A stretch of 64,000 nt of DNA from Pseudorasbora parva (Eukaryota; Chordata; Actinopteri; Cypriniformes; Gobionidae): the NCBI RefSeq assembly GCF_024679245.1, contig NC_090178.1, positions 7,626,202 to 7,690,201 of the forward strand, read 5' to 3'. The position numbers and the translations under genes were made by a program. Position 1 is the first letter of the stretch. Every line of letters begins with the position of its first letter. The notes beneath the pieces were generated by a model. It had not been told where the DNA came from and did no database searches. It saw only the letters and a list, made by a program, of their open reading frames with translations. Of the stretch, positions 35,411 through 49,110 are shown piece after piece.

Positions 35411-37359
35411 TTGAAAATCCATGGAAGTGAATTAATGACACATGAAAGAAAAAGACAGGTTGAATTGCACTAATGAAAAAAAAAAACTTTTTTATTTTTT
35501 ACACAAAATGTAATTATTTCAAATTTATTTCACACACAATTCCACTATTAAAAATCCAATAATCCATATTCATCTTCCAGATTTCATTTACAAACTATTC
35601 AATATACAATCATGTTGAATTTCAGCCCACTGTTAATGCATGAGTTTTTTATGAGTGCACTTCCACATGCTTCTTTTTTACAATAGTTTACCTGTTAAAA
35701 ACTTCAGCGTTATTGTTTTACAGCAAAAGCTTATGAAGACTTCCTTTCGTCCTTGTCTTTTCTAGCTTGCGTTCTTTGGAGCGAGACAGGTCAAGTGTTC
35801 ATTTTCTTAAATCTCAACATAACAGCGACATCTTCTGTCGCTTTAACTTGTTTTAAATTGATTTAGATGAAACACTCCACATAATTGCCGCCTCCTAATT
35901 CCTCACAAGTGGCAGAAAGTCGATGCAGCCGGCGGAGAGCTGTGCGGTGTGTCTAAATAATTGCTGACATTTACAGGTTTGCAGATGACAGAGCAGCCCA
36001 GTGGGCCTGTGAATCAAAGCAAGAGTGTTACGAGAGGAAGTGAGCGCATACGTCTGCCTGCTTTAACTTTATAACATGCACAGTATTAAAGTTATTGTCT
36101 CTGACTGTCAGATCCATTACACAGGTGATTATTGTTTCAATTGGGCAAGTGTAGTAAAAGGGCTTTTCACAATATAGGCCAGATTTACTTTGCCAGTGCA
36201 AACCCTCTTTTGGCATTAAAAAAAACTACTATCAGGATTTACTAAACACACACAGTGAGAAATGAGCATTGAAAAGACATGGACAGTTATTTTTGTGGCC
36301 GATATGCATTCTCAGGAGCTTCACTTTTAGACACAATATTTGCGGGAGGAGAGTATTTAAATGAAACAGGCGACAGTGAATTACAACGGTTTGCACTAGT
36401 CATTTTACTGGTATTTGTAGCAATATTTAACACCCCAAAAAGCACACTTTGCGCCGGTGTTGTTAATAAAGCACATGCACCTGATTATCATCAACTCTAC
36501 GCAAATTTGTGCTGGTGTTGACAGACTGCGTTGGTCATTATTGAAATGATCTGTGTTCTTTAATATGCGCATTGACAGTAAGTCACCGGCAGAACTTGGC
36601 AATGTTCTCGTCATTCTGAACCATGAATTTAGATGGCAAAAGGTATACGAGTGATTCTTCAGTTCAAAGCACTTTTGACATCTTGGAAAATTATTATTCT
36701 TCAAATGATCTGCGTTAAAATATTTATCACATTTCCTGGAATAAAGATCTGATCGTGGCTTGGATGAGCTTTAAAGAATGGTGTGGTATCATATAAGATT
36801 GTGATTGTGGTGACATCTCACATTTTGGAGAAAAAGTTACAGTAGGAATGCTTTGAACTTTCTAACACAGCAAAACAAGCTAGCCATCAATAACTTTCAA
36901 TTCGTTTAAGCAGTGTTTCTAAACTATACTTTGAGCGCTTTAGTAATGACAGCTAAAAAAAAGCTGCTGACAGGTTTCATGATTTTTCATGTCACAAAAA
37001 GTCCCACGGTCTCATTTTCATCATAACCAAAAATAACATACTTTGGAAGAAATGTTTGTTTTCTGAGACCGTAAAGGCAAATAAATAAAATGAATGAAAA
37101 TCTCATGGATTGAAAGTATGTATTTTTTCTTATAAAAACATTTAGAAAAAGTATAAAAATTAAGACGAAGAGATGAAAACAGATGATAGAGATTTTGGCA
37201 AAGTTAACCTTTAAAAAGCAGAAAAAAATAATTAGAGAATTAGAGGAAAGAAAACAAAAAATGTTCAAGCTACTATAATCTCTATCATTCTAATTAATCT
37301 TTTAATTAAAATGCACTTTTTATACACACAGAGACACAAATACACACACAAACACACAC

Positions 37360-38128
37360 TGCAGTGGTCAGTATCTATCAGAAGTGGTCTAGGAACAGTG
37401 GTAAACCGGTGACAGGGTCAGGTGTCATTGATGCACGTGGGGAGCAAAAGCTGGCCCGTGTGGTCCGATCAAACAGTCGAGCTTCCGTAACTTAAAATTG
37501 CTCAAGAAGTTGAGCATATGATCAGTGGGCATATAATCATCAGATCTGGACCACAGAGCAATGGAAGAAGGAGGCCTGGTCTGATGAAACACGTTTTCTT
37601 TTACATCACGTGGATGGCCGGATGCGTATGTCACCCACTTGGGGAACACATAGCACCAGGATGCACTATGGGAAAAAGGCAAGTCGGTGGAGGCAGTGTG
37701 ATGCTTTGGGCAATGTTCTGCTGGGAAACCTTGGGTCCTGCCATCCGTGTGGATGTTACTTTGACACGTACCACCTACCTAAGCATTATTTCAGACCATG
37801 TACACCCTTTCATGGAAACAGTATTCTCTGGTGGCTGTGGCCTCTTTCAGCAGGATAATGCTCCTGCCACAAAGCAAAAATGGTTCAGGAATGTTTGAGG
37901 AGCACAACGACGAGTTTGAGGTGTTGACTTGGCCTCCAAATTCCCCAGATCTCAGTCCAATCAATCATCTGTGGGATGTGCTGAACAAAAGTCCAATCCA
38001 TGGAGGCCCCACCTCGCAACTCCCAAGACTTAAAGGATTTGCTGCTAGCATCTTGGTGCCAGATACCACAGCACACCTTCAGGGGTCTAGTGGAGTCCAT
38101 GCCTCGACAGGTTAGGGCTGTTTTGTAT
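37360..38128 (+). pseudogene. Tc1-like transposase remnant (family 1)
   Basis: Plus-strand broken frames encode the W-S-D region near 37575 and ...KKASRWRQCDALGNVL, then TYLSIISDHVHPFMET, then GLFQQDNAPATKQKW and EVLTWPPNSPDLSPI. Together they cover most of the catalytic domain in at least two frames. The left terminal repeat is lost and the right end stops near gttagggctgttttg. It is the most complete family-1 catalytic region in the window, but inactive. Confidence 0.8.
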
Positions 38129-39051
38129 TTCGTTATAATTTGTTTTGCCTGTTTTGTTTTGTGAAACACAATATTAGTAAGGCATAAATGCATAATTTTA
38201 ATGGACTGAAGGATCACCCATACACAGTATGGAAACAATGCAATTTAAAAAGAGACAAGCAATCATAAACTGACTCATTGTTTAGCTCACAAAATAATCA
38301 TGCAGTCTGTATAGCTGCAGAAAGTAAAACTGTTGAGCATCTGAAGTAAACTCCTAAATCAATTAAACTCATTAATATGCAAATAAGAACGTGAGCCATA
38401 CTGCGTGAAACCTTGTTGACTACTACCATTAATTATAACCCAGGGTAACATGAAAAGTGTGAAACACACAAAAAACCCAGGGTTAAGAATGAAAAAACTG
38501 AAGTGTGAAAAGCCAAATGAATATTTGTGGTCTTCCCACAGGAAGACGTTTGTGTCTCTATGAAGCTTGACTATGCAGCGTTGCAAACGCCTCCACAGAA
38601 TCTTGATGTTGAGCCTTTCAGAAGATGTTCTGCAATCAAAGCACATTCACTGGTTTATTTCTGTGGGTGTTTGTAATGAACTGATTTCCTGAAATGACAC
38701 CTCGTGATCAGGTTTTAAGACAGAAACATACACAACGAAAAGTATGCAAACACATACAGTAATGCTGGTACATGATATGCCTTTTAGTGCTACTTTGGCA
38801 CTAACAGCAAGCAAACAAAGAACAGAAATAAAACACTAGTTTGGATTTGTTGACTAATATTCTAATAAGTAGGTAACAAATTTGCGCCTCCCGAATGATT
38901 ATGTGCTCAAAGTCCGAGTCTTTTGTGTTATTATGTAGTTTGTTGGTTAGTATAACACCGGAAGCAGAATAAAGGTTATACATGTCACAAGGATTACAGA
39001 CCTGCTGACTGTTGATGCGAAACCGTGAACAATATACTTTCAAAAAAAACT

Positions 39052-40090
39052 TACGGCCGTTTCACACTGCAAGCGTGAGCGGCGCGTGAGCAGCGCATAT
39101 TTTTTCCGGCACCCATGTTAATCAATGAGTGCATTCACACCGGGAGCAGAGCAGCGCGTGAGCGTCAAGCAGGAGCGTCGCGTGAGCAGCAGTGAAGCGG
39201 GGGTTTCGGCTGCGAGCCTATTTTTGCTGCGCTGCTGACGCTTCTGACGCTCAATTAAAGTGAAAGCACACTTTTAAAGGACAAAATAAACGTAATTTCA
39301 CACAAAAAGTGCCTAAAATGCACACAGGAAGCACATGTAGTGTATTTGAACAATAACTGGAGTATGTCAGAAAAGAAAACGAAGAATAAAAAATATCTGT
39401 GGAAGATTTTAGCAATTTAAACTTGTTTTGATTATTCAGTTTGGGTGAGAGTATGGTTATGATTATAAAAAATAAAGTAGCCAGAAAATATAACAAACTT
39501 TCGTTTAGTTTAGTATTTAATACTCAGACAGGTAAAGGCTCTCGGTCTGCAGCTGCAGTCACGGTGTAAAGCGAAAGCACACTTTTGATGGACAAAATAA
39601 ATATAATATCACAAAAGTGCTCAAAATGCACACAAGAAGCACATGTGGTGTGTTTTAACAATAATTACGTGATTTCAGCAATTCGGATCGCGTCAAACTG
39701 CTGAAATCACGTGACATTGGTGCCCCGAGTCATTGACCGAGTCACTGATTCATGAACCGCTTGAATCTGTTTGGAGGAACACAGAAGAGAAGACAATGCT
39801 GAATAAAGTCATAGTTTTTGATATTTTTGGACCAAAATGTATTTTCAATGCTTCAAGAGATTCTAATGAACCAACTGATGTCAAATATGGACTACTTTGA
39901 TGATGTTTTTATTAGCTTTTTAGACATAGACAGTAAAGTGTGCATTGACTGCATATGCTCTGGGACTAAAATATAAAATATCTTAAACTGTGTTCTGATG
40001 ATGAACGGAGGTCTTACGGGTGTGGAACGACATTAGGGTGAGTCATTAATGACATAAACTTCATTTTTGGGGTGAAGTAACCCTTTAAGG
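39052..40090. repeat. Repeat complex with direct 110-bp duplication
   Basis: It starts like a Harbinger-type end (ttacggccgtttcacactgc). The block aaagtgaaagcacacttttaa...gcacatgtagtgta (39255-39350) recurs at 39568-39655. From about 39690 it becomes the outer element described at 20040-22020, here uninterrupted, ending gtgaagtaaccctttaa. Confidence 0.6.
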
Positions 40091-42334
40091 GATGCATACA
40101 TTTATTAGCTTTATTTAATAAAATATTTTGCAGCAGCATACTATCTTCTTATCTTCACATTTAGGCTGTTTTATTTTACACTTGACTGCATTCTTTTATT
40201 TCTGAATGTTCACACTAATTTTCGCAATAGAGAATAAGATGCTAGGAATTGCATTCTGAATGCTCTAAATCTCAAAACTCAACAGTGTGCTTAAGTGTGC
40301 ATAAGAGTTTGCGTTTATGTACTTCTGTTGAGTATGTTTTAGGCCTTTTGAAATGTGCTACAGCAGTTTCATAAGAGACCCAGAGGGCTATAATTTGTTT
40401 TCCTCTTTACAGTATGAGTTTCATCATTATGCTGACTGCACAAATGGACTCTCAAGGACATGCATTATGTATAAGGTCTTGCTGTATGAACTGCTGCATT
40501 TGGCATCTCACGTCAGATGTCAAGCAGATGTCTTGAACAGGAAGCATGGTGCATTATACTCACCGCCAGATAAATCTATCTGCCTCCCAAAGGCCATCGC
40601 TCAAATACAGGCGGTTATTTTAAAGGAAAATGGTGCTCAAAGCAAATTCACTCAAGTGAAAGATCTCACTTCATTTATATTCTTTGTGGAACATTAAACT
40701 GTGAATATAAGACTACACTAACACGTTCTAGCTCCAAAAACACATGTACATCTACACACTGCACACTATAGATGAAAAGAACTAAAATGTACCATAGAGT
40801 TCGGGAAACTTTGGAACCCTCGTAAGACCTTGAGACAAAGCAAAAGTTATGAGCGTCTTTGCATTTATCTTTAGACATGAGAATCAGTGATAAGGCGGGA
40901 GTAAATATTTCAGGGACTACTCAACAAGTACAAAGTAAATGTTTTAACATTCAGCCTTTAGACTTAGCGGTTACTTCAAACCATGCAAACAAATCTAAGA
41001 TGACTTCTACAGGAAACTACACTACAGGCCCAAAAACACAAGGTGTGTTGACGTGTTACCCTCCATAACTGTAATCCATGCCACTACCATTGACGTCACT
41101 GTAAAGAAAGCACAGCGATAACTGCATATGAACTTCAATGAGAGGTACGTATAGGATACAGAAATGACAAATGAGAGGAAAACAGGAGAAATGCATTATG
41201 TTTAACCCCATTCTCAAATATATATGGTCTCTAAATGGCCAACACAATTGTGTTAAAAAGTACGTATCAAATATCCATCAGGCTTTTGGGGAATGTTTAT
41301 TTGTTAATCTCTCAATCATCATTGAATTCCATTGTATTATATGGAAAAACTACAGAGCTTTGATCATTAATTGGCATTAAGAAATATTATTGGCAGTTAC
41401 AGAGTGACGACAGATATTTATATGCATTTCATTGAAGTAGTCTGTTATAAAAATCTCATTGACTTACAAACTATTGAATTACACCTTAGTTTTTCCCATG
41501 TAAATATTAGCAACTGCACCAAATTGCATATTTTTGCTCATGAATAAAACAAAGGCATTTTCCCTCCTCAAGTATGAGCTTCATATTCTCTCTACGTGAG
41601 CTATAAAAGCCTGGTGTATTAAATATGACACTCATCAAATACAAATCCAATAAGAAATTTTTGTCAAAAGGTTCATCAACAAATGTGTTTCCACCACAGA
41701 ATACACAAATATTTTTCCACAATTCTGACATTTTTTATATAAAGATCCAATTGCAAGTTATAGAGTCAGAATTGTAAGACATGAACTCGCATTTCAGAAA
41801 AAAGCCGGCATTGTGAGATAAAAAGTCACCCAATTATCTTTTGAATTTTTTATTTGGTGGAGAAAACAAGCTTCCTTAATCTCATGTCAGACTTCCTAGG
41901 GTTAAAAACAGAAAATCGAATAATCAGACCCTTGTTTTTTTAACCCCTCTTTCCTGGCATATACCATCTGCTTAATTCCTGATGGATAATAATAATCAGA
42001 TTTGTTGAAATACATCAGATTACAGAAATAAACTGGACTGTGAACTGTGTTTGACTTTGACTTGAACACGTCTACCTCAGTAGCTCACTCATGTAAACTG
42101 ACACTAAACCGTGCTGGAACAGATGAAGTGGATTTAAGAGTTTTGGAACACTGACTCTGTGATGTCACATCGCTGCGAGAGCGAGGAGTCATCCATCAGA
42201 ATCTCAGACGGGTTTAGCTTGAGAAACTCTGCCCTTGTGTGAGTCTTCCCTTGACAGTTTCCTGTCAGCTTTGTTAAGGATAATCTTATGCACTACAGAC
42301 CATAGAAAATCACAAGTTTTTGCATGTCAGCTTG

Positions 42335-43040
42335 TTACAGTGGCCTAGAAAAGTAATTAGACACTTAAGTCACACTTTAAAAAAATGTATGCAGGTCATT
42401 GTCTTAAATATCATATGGCATCCACAAATAAATGATGCTGGAGCTTTTCTCAGAACTAACTTCACTTTTCTGAGCCATATTTGCATGTTCCACTAATATT
42501 TCGTTTTCCACATAATTTTTGTCTTCTTTTTTTAAACAACATACTATGATTTTAAACCTATCAAACATGTTTCTTGTTATGGCTTAAGTGCCCAAATTAG
42601 TGCTGTCAAAATTAATTTGTTAACGCATGCAATTATTTTTTTTCAGTTTAATGTAAAAATATTTAACGCAGCATTTGTTTTCCCCGTCATCCTGATAAAT
42701 CGGATGTGTGTCAAATCGGCATCATGTGCATCAGGTCTTAAAGTGACAGCAGCCTAATAAACCTAATTTTTTGTCATTAAGGATAATCAAAGAACAAAGA
42801 AAAATCACCCACTGCTCTTGAATGAGTAGCTTTTTTAAAAGGATCCATTTATATTTCATTTATAAATTATGCAGTGAAGTCTTTGAAGTGCTTGATCAAT
42901 TTATTAATTTCATAGAGACATCAGTCGCAATACTGGTATCGGTAATAATATATCTTTTATAAAAAGATGCCATGAAACAAATAATTCAACAAATACTGTT
43001 TGAGAGCACTAATCCACATACTTTTTGGAGCCACTGTATA
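42335..43040. mobile_element. TIR element, ends TACAGTGGC
   Basis: The left end ttacagtggcctagaaaagt and the right end actttttggagccactgtat are inverted. 42600-42780 inside contains a different repeat (agtgctgtcaaaattaattt). No transposase. Confidence 0.6.
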
Positions 43041-43228
43041 TTAAGCCTTAATATTAAAGTTTCTTTTTAAGTATAATTTTGTGATGAAATCAATGAATCG
43101 CATCCAAAATTAAGTTTGTGTTTACATGATATGTGTGTGTCTACTGTGCATAATTATTATGTTATTTGAACACACACACGTTATATTTAAGACATATTTA
43201 AATATACTGTACTGTATATGTGTGTGTG

Positions 43229-43231
<3 letters not shown>

Positions 43232-43314
<83 letters not shown>
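43232..43314. repeat. (TA)n microsatellite
   Basis: About 41 TA units, adjoining a half copy of the element at 6885-7217 (gaatcgcatccaaaattaag, gtttgtgtttacatga). Confidence 0.97.
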
Positions 43315-43327
<13 letters not shown>

Positions 43328-43471
43328 AGTTAGTTAGTTACGTTATAATATATATAAAATGTTATTCAATGCATAAAACCTTTTTTTTAACCTTATATTT
43401 GTATTTCGATTCCCAGAGTTTAGCACTGCTGAAATGAAAACATGCAAGTACCCATGTAATATATTTTGTAC

Positions 43472-43666
43472 CTTCTCCTGCATTGTAAGCCAATATGGCT
43501 CTGGTTCTCATCTGCTTGCCCTCTGCAGTTTTGCTGGAGCAGGTCTGGGAGCAGGTGGACCATTCAGTCCAGAGACTGAGAGCACAGTCTTTAGGGCAGG
43601 GAACCATACATGGCACAGACGCAGGGTAGACCACATCCGCACACATCTCCTTCTCCACCTCTGTAC
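43472..43666 (-). CDS. thsd7a: thsd7a exon: TSP1 repeat (WTEWSTC)
   Basis: This 195-nt exon (phase 1 to 1) encodes GTEVEKEMCADVVYPASVPC, MVPCPKDCALSLWTEWSTCS, QTCSSKTAEGKQMRTRAILA and YNAGEG. It contains the CPKDC linker, a W-x-x-W-x-x-C TSP1 start (WTEWSTC) and the basic R-x-R strand. Human THSD7A has CPKDCVLSTWSTWSSCSHTC and EGKQIRARSILAYAGEEGG, so the match runs the whole length. The acceptor is tttcag and the donor GAAG|gtacaa. It sits between two of the largest introns of the window (about 7.7 and 8.7 kb). A long TA tract lies 160-240 bp downstream of its donor (plus 43232-43314). Confidence 0.94.
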
Positions 43667-44457
43667 CTGAAACACAACACACGGTGTCATAAATGTGGGT
43701 CTACAGTTCATTGAGCACCATTCTTCTAGTGCCATAGAAATAGGGGTACAGTTAACAGTTGAACGGGTCATACTCTCTATACTCTATTTTAGCATGACTG
43801 TAATCTTGTATTGGCAAATCATTGTCCAGAAATAGATCAATGACATTATGGTATTACACTGGCTTCAAGAACATTAGATTGAGTATTTGTACAGTGTGTG
43901 CTGTAAAACTGATACGCTGATGCATCTGAAAACCAGGCCAAATTGTTCAAGTTAAGCTGATGAAAATATTTTCATCTGTGTACAAGTGAATTTAAGCTAA
44001 ATTGTTAAACAGTATTTAAAAATAAATACAGTTTCCCAAGGGGTCTTGACCAATTTCCACTAACAAATTCATAATTTATGCTATCTTAACATCTGGGGTA
44101 AGTGGATTTGACCTCACATGTAGTTTTCAGACAGCAGAAGCTAAAGTAACATGTCTGAAAAATAAAATAAAAATCAAGCCTATTTATAAGCCATTTAAAT
44201 TTTTTTACTAAATGTATTATTAAAACGTTTATATTAAATAATTATTTTATTAAATTGATTTTAAAATATGAAATGTAACAATTACAAATATATTAAATAT
44301 AAAAAAATAACATATCATGCATGATATAATAATATTGACATTCTTGCATAAAGAAAATGTTGCCTAATTTTAGCTCCATTAACAAATCTTGCCTTGTGAC
44401 ATTTATTTTTATGACAGTTATGTATATTTTACACCCAAATCTTCATTACCATAATGC

Positions 44458-44658
44458 ATCTAGATGTGTTTTTTTGTATTGTTTGTTCATTAACTAATGT
44501 TAACAAATACAACATTTGATTTTAATAATGTATTAGTAAATGTTCAAAGTAACATAAACTAAGAAAGAACAATTATTCTACATCATAGATTAACCATAGT
44601 TTGTGTTAACTAAATTAATTAATGTTAACTAATGAAACCTTATTGTAAAGCGTTACCA
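44458..44658. repeat. Short repeat with TTAACTAATGTTAACA words
   Basis: The arms cattaactaatgttaacaaa and gttaactaatgaaaccttat are related. The end ttattgtaaagcgttacc is a familiar fish MITE terminus, also present as a fragment near 32648-32690. Confidence 0.55.
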
Positions 44659-45462
44659 TTTTTGACTGTAAAATTATGATTCACCCAAACAAGCTTTTAA
44701 TGCATATCAAAACAATCTGTTGTCCTATTTTGAAACCATCCTAAAAACAGTAGAAAGCAATCATACAGATGGTTCTGAGGGACAGGCAAAAACAAACATG
44801 TGCAATTGTCAGCGTGTTCGTGTTTGGCAGCATTCATTACCACGCACGGGCTCTCTCAAGGGTTCTTATCATATCTTTTACTCTGAGCCAAATATGATGA
44901 GTATCAGCTTGGTTTTGGCTTTAGCTCAGTGACACGCAGGGGAGAGAAAAAAAACACTCTCTGCTTGAGCACTGAACCACAAACACCCAATAAATATTTC
45001 TATCAAGAGCAGGGACACACCAAGTTTTCCTTGTAGCAGATAGCTATATAATATTTATATCGATCTGTGTCACGACCGGGGCTATTTGTGAAGCAATGTT
45101 GTACACATCACTCTCCGACTGTCTGAGCAAAGCAGATGCCAAGTCTGCCTGTAAAAAAAAAAAAAACCCAACAACTAGCAGATCAATTTTAATCAGTGCG
45201 TGATGGAATCAATCTGACACAGCGTGCAACTACAGCGAAGAAGGTTATGCCGAGACGGGGGGCTTTCGATCGCTCACACGGCAGATGCTTGAGAACATTA
45301 TAGCGCGTTATTATTATTTCATAGACTTCATAGCACACGACCACACAGCAGATTCTGAATGACACTGGTCACGTGACCAAACAACAGATGTTTCCTAGTA
45401 GAGACTGTGATGGTTTGTCTTTCTTCAGACTCTCCAGCATTTGCTCAATAAACATACTGAGC

Positions 45463-46230
45463 CTTAAGGGGGAGGGGGGTATAATGCTAGTTCATGCATT
45501 CAGAGTTATTTTACACTGTTTAAGACTGGATTCCCATGCTAAACATGGCCAAAGTTTCAAAAAAATAAGTTGGTTTGATGGAGTATTACTATGCCAAAAA
45601 TATTCCTTCTAGTTTCTCAAGTTTCAGAAAGGTTGTTTTTTTGTTAGGATAGGGCCTATTTAATGTCAACAAGGGTGAATCTTTCTTGTACGGGCACTTT
45701 TCCCCAGAAAAACACCCATCAACGTGCTTTGCTCAGCTGTAGGGAATTCGGCGCCGCGCTTCACGAAATAAACAATGTCACCAAAGAACTGTGTTTTTAG
45801 TTTTCATTGCAAGAGAACCCTGTTCAGCTTCCCAATAGAAACCAGTGTTAATGGGACAGTGGATGGAGTTGTGTTTTTGCTTGTTCCCTGCCTTTCGGCG
45901 ATTATTGTTTTATAAACAAGGCCCAGTTTAATTCTGGATTTGCTGATCCACCTAATGCTGAAAGATGGAGCGGTCCCAATGATAAAGGTTCACGGCCGTG
46001 CGTTGGAGCCGCAGGCGGTGAGTAAAATTGCTTCAAATGTCTGTGAGTTGTTGGATATCTGTGCGTAAGTGCACATCAGTAAACAACATGAACATGATTC
46101 TTTAGCTCCGCCCACACGATACGCCTCCAGCTGCTTGGTTTTATCTGGAAAGATTCGATACAGCGTATCTGTCTTTTATAAATATAAAACTATTGACTTT
46201 TCAGATATGAAGGATGCAATCAGGGATAGT
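45463..46230. repeat. Composite repeat related to 30000-31205 and 591-1566
   Basis: It begins ttaagggggaggggggtata, and its first 100 bp are an inverted match to 1480-1566. The part from 45965 matches 30438-31130. Confidence 0.6.
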
Positions 46231-46536
46231 TCACCCCAAAATGAAAAAAATCATCACTTACTCAACCTCAAGTTGTTCCAAACCTGTTTGAGTTTCTTTC
46301 TTCTGTCAAACACAAAAGAAGATATTTTAAAGAATGTTGCAGTTGACGTTACCCATTGACTTCCATAGTAGGAAAAAAATACTATGGAAGTCATTGACTA
46401 CCGTCAACTGCAACATTCTTTAAAATATCTTCTTTTGTGTTCAACAGAAAAAAGAAAACCTCACAGAACAACATGAGGGTGAGTAATGGATAAATGATGA
46501 GTACATTTTCACTTTTGGGTGAACAGTCCCATTAAT
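46222..46536. mobile_element. Angel-like palindromic MITE (best copy)
   Basis: Ends cagggatagttcaccccaaa and cacttttgggtgaacagtcc. Two long arms from about 46295 to 46450 pair almost completely: cacaaaagaagatattttaa and ttaaaatatcttcttttgtg, either side of acttccatagtaggaaaaaa. Confidence 0.85.
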
Positions 46537-49052
46537 GTGGTAGAATTGCATTTCCATGAAATTTCATCTGCGATTACTGGAAGTGTCCATTAACCTCAAC
46601 CTCAAACATCCATAATGGTCCTCAGATATTTTAAAGACAAGTCTGGCAACAAAAAAAACCCCAAAAGATTTGCAAACCACCAGGTTGCTCTATGCAATTT
46701 AGGAAAACAATTAATGGACTAGCCAAATTTTTCCAGACTCAAAACATTCAATATTTGAAAATGTTGCACTGAATATGTCTATTTCTCAAAATGGCACATA
46801 AAACAAAACCAAGCTGTACCTGGTCATTTTACATATCAGACGGACAGGTCTTGGACACAAAAAACTGCTAAAATATTTTAAGATGTCAGACAGATTTAGA
46901 CATGAAAACTGATCATCAAATATTAATTTCCCCAAATTCATGACTGTTTTCACAGATCATTTGCACTGTAGCTAAAATGAGAAACAACAATAAATGATGT
47001 CAACATTTTGAGAACATGGAGTATTTAGCAAAACTAACAAGGCGTTTAGACTTGTCAGATGACTGTCAGAACACTGTGACTCTGTGCCTATAAAAACATT
47101 GCTCTGTTTGTTTTAGCATTCTGACACAGCAACACTAGCACAACCAATGACGCGAGTCCATCTGTTAACCCAACCAATGTCAGATAGGGAATAAAAAAAA
47201 AGACTGATTTCATTACATTAATCTTACAAAGTAGCATTTTTAAATTACTTTGAAAAAGTACAGTATTGTTTCAGGCTTATTTTGGATCAGGTAACCTCTG
47301 GTTCAATGATCAGAGGAGTCATTCAATCCAATCAAAGAGGAAGTGAGTCATCTGACCAATTCAGACTCTTGAGATTGATTCAAACTGATTCGCCGTTGGT
47401 TCAACCGATCTATTAAAGGGTGCATAACACATACAGTTTTCTGTCAGTCTCATGTTAATCTTTAGTACCTATAAAGTACTATTGCATCCTTCATATCTCA
47501 GAAGAGTCTTTAGTTTGATCAGATTTTTAAAAGACATACACTGTACAGATTTTTTTCGAAAACAGCCGAGCTTGTGCAGGTGTGAAGGACACGGGCACTT
47601 TCGATTCACTATATGCCAGTGCTTTTTGACACGAGACCATGAACAAGCAAACACACTTGCAGAACTCAAGGGGAAAAAATGTATCCAGCATCCTTAATGC
47701 TGGGTTATTTGGGAAGCTGAAAGGTGATCTTTCTCTCACAACCAAAGACAAACTTTTTGTGACATTGTTGATTTTGTGGTCTAAAAACACAGACGGCTTC
47801 TGTAACCCCACCAATGCTCGTTGATGGCCATGTCTAGCATGAGAATCCAACTCAGAATGCATAAAATAGCAATAGATCCGTCCTTTAAAAAGAGGCAAAC
47901 CAATCAAATCAAACAGCACACAGTGAATTTTATTACAACAGATAAAATACCAAAACAAGCATTAGACCAGAACAAAAGCCACTTTTTGGAGCCTTTGTTT
48001 TGCATTAAATATACTAAGATGACTTTTGGTGATCTTGGACTTTTTGTCCAAAAGTTTGGGTCAATAATATAATGTATGTCTTTCCCCCCCTCCTTTTTGG
48101 AAAGAAATTAATACTTTTCTTTAGAAAGGATGCATAAACTGAAAATTGATCAAGACGTAAATTCTAAAGCTCAAAATAATTAATTGTTTTGAGTAAAACC
48201 AACTCAAATAAATTAACTTTATTTTTCTTTTGAGTTAAAAAAATTACACATTTTAAGTAATTTGAATTGTTTATTAGTTTTGAGTTTTATAAAATTGTTT
48301 CTTTTAATTTAGCAAACTTAAATTTCACTGAAACTTGCAAGAGAAACTGGGCTGGGATGCTTTCCCATGACATTGAGAGTAAATGCTAATGTGATGTGTT
48401 TTGTGTGCAAGATGGATATTAAGGTGGAGATGTAGTCGTTTTTAATGTTAGTTTAGAATGGACTCCATAGTTAGACGAATGGAGCATGAGCTTAGTTTGA
48501 GAACAGAACTGTGTTAAATGTTTTATATTGCTGTAAAAATCTTGGCAAACCTACTTCAAATCTTTAAATGGTGTATTATCGTAAATAGTGGTGTAGGAAA
48601 CACTGATAAGGGAACCTCCTTTTTATGAGCAATTTATGAGCAAGTGCAAGTCTTTAGCCGGTCAAATGTACAAGTGTCTCTCCAGCCACATGAGATTGTC
48701 CTTATTAAGCAGCTGAGCTGGAGGAGGACACGATCACCATTAGCATCATGTTTCCACTCCTCTGCTCTCTGCAGCATTAACCCTGTAAATAGCTCCAGCT
48801 GAGAAGGGAAACATTCCGGTCATGCCAGCTGAAAGACTACATACGAATGCCCTCCTCCAGGATAGAGCTTGAATTCCCAGAGGCTAATTACCGGATTCAA
48901 AAATCAATCCTACTTTTGATTTCTGCCACGGAAGCTGCCTGAACACAAGTGGGAATCTATTGGCAGTATAATCACCTGGCAAGCTTCACACAAGAGATTA
49001 ATTTTGCATTTTTGCAATAAGAACATATGCTCCAGTTGCAGGTTTCATAAAG

Positions 49053-49110
49053 GGATAATTTACCCAAAAATGAAAATGTGCTGTTAATTTACTCAACCTC
49101 AGACTATCCA
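49053..49110. repeat. Angel-like terminal fragment
   Basis: The sequence aaagggataatttacccaaa followed by aatgaaaatgtgctgttaat matches the left end of the Angel-like copies. Confidence 0.6.

Larger units (their letters stand above)
34727..43471. other. thsd7a: thsd7a intron (8.7 kb)
   Basis: It contains a fragment of the CCAGTCAAAAGT family (34955-35410), a Tc1-like remnant (37360-38128), a repeat complex (39052-40090), a TIR element (42335-43040) and a TA tract. The stretches 35411-37359, 38129-39050 and 40091-42334 show no definite feature. Confidence 0.7.
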
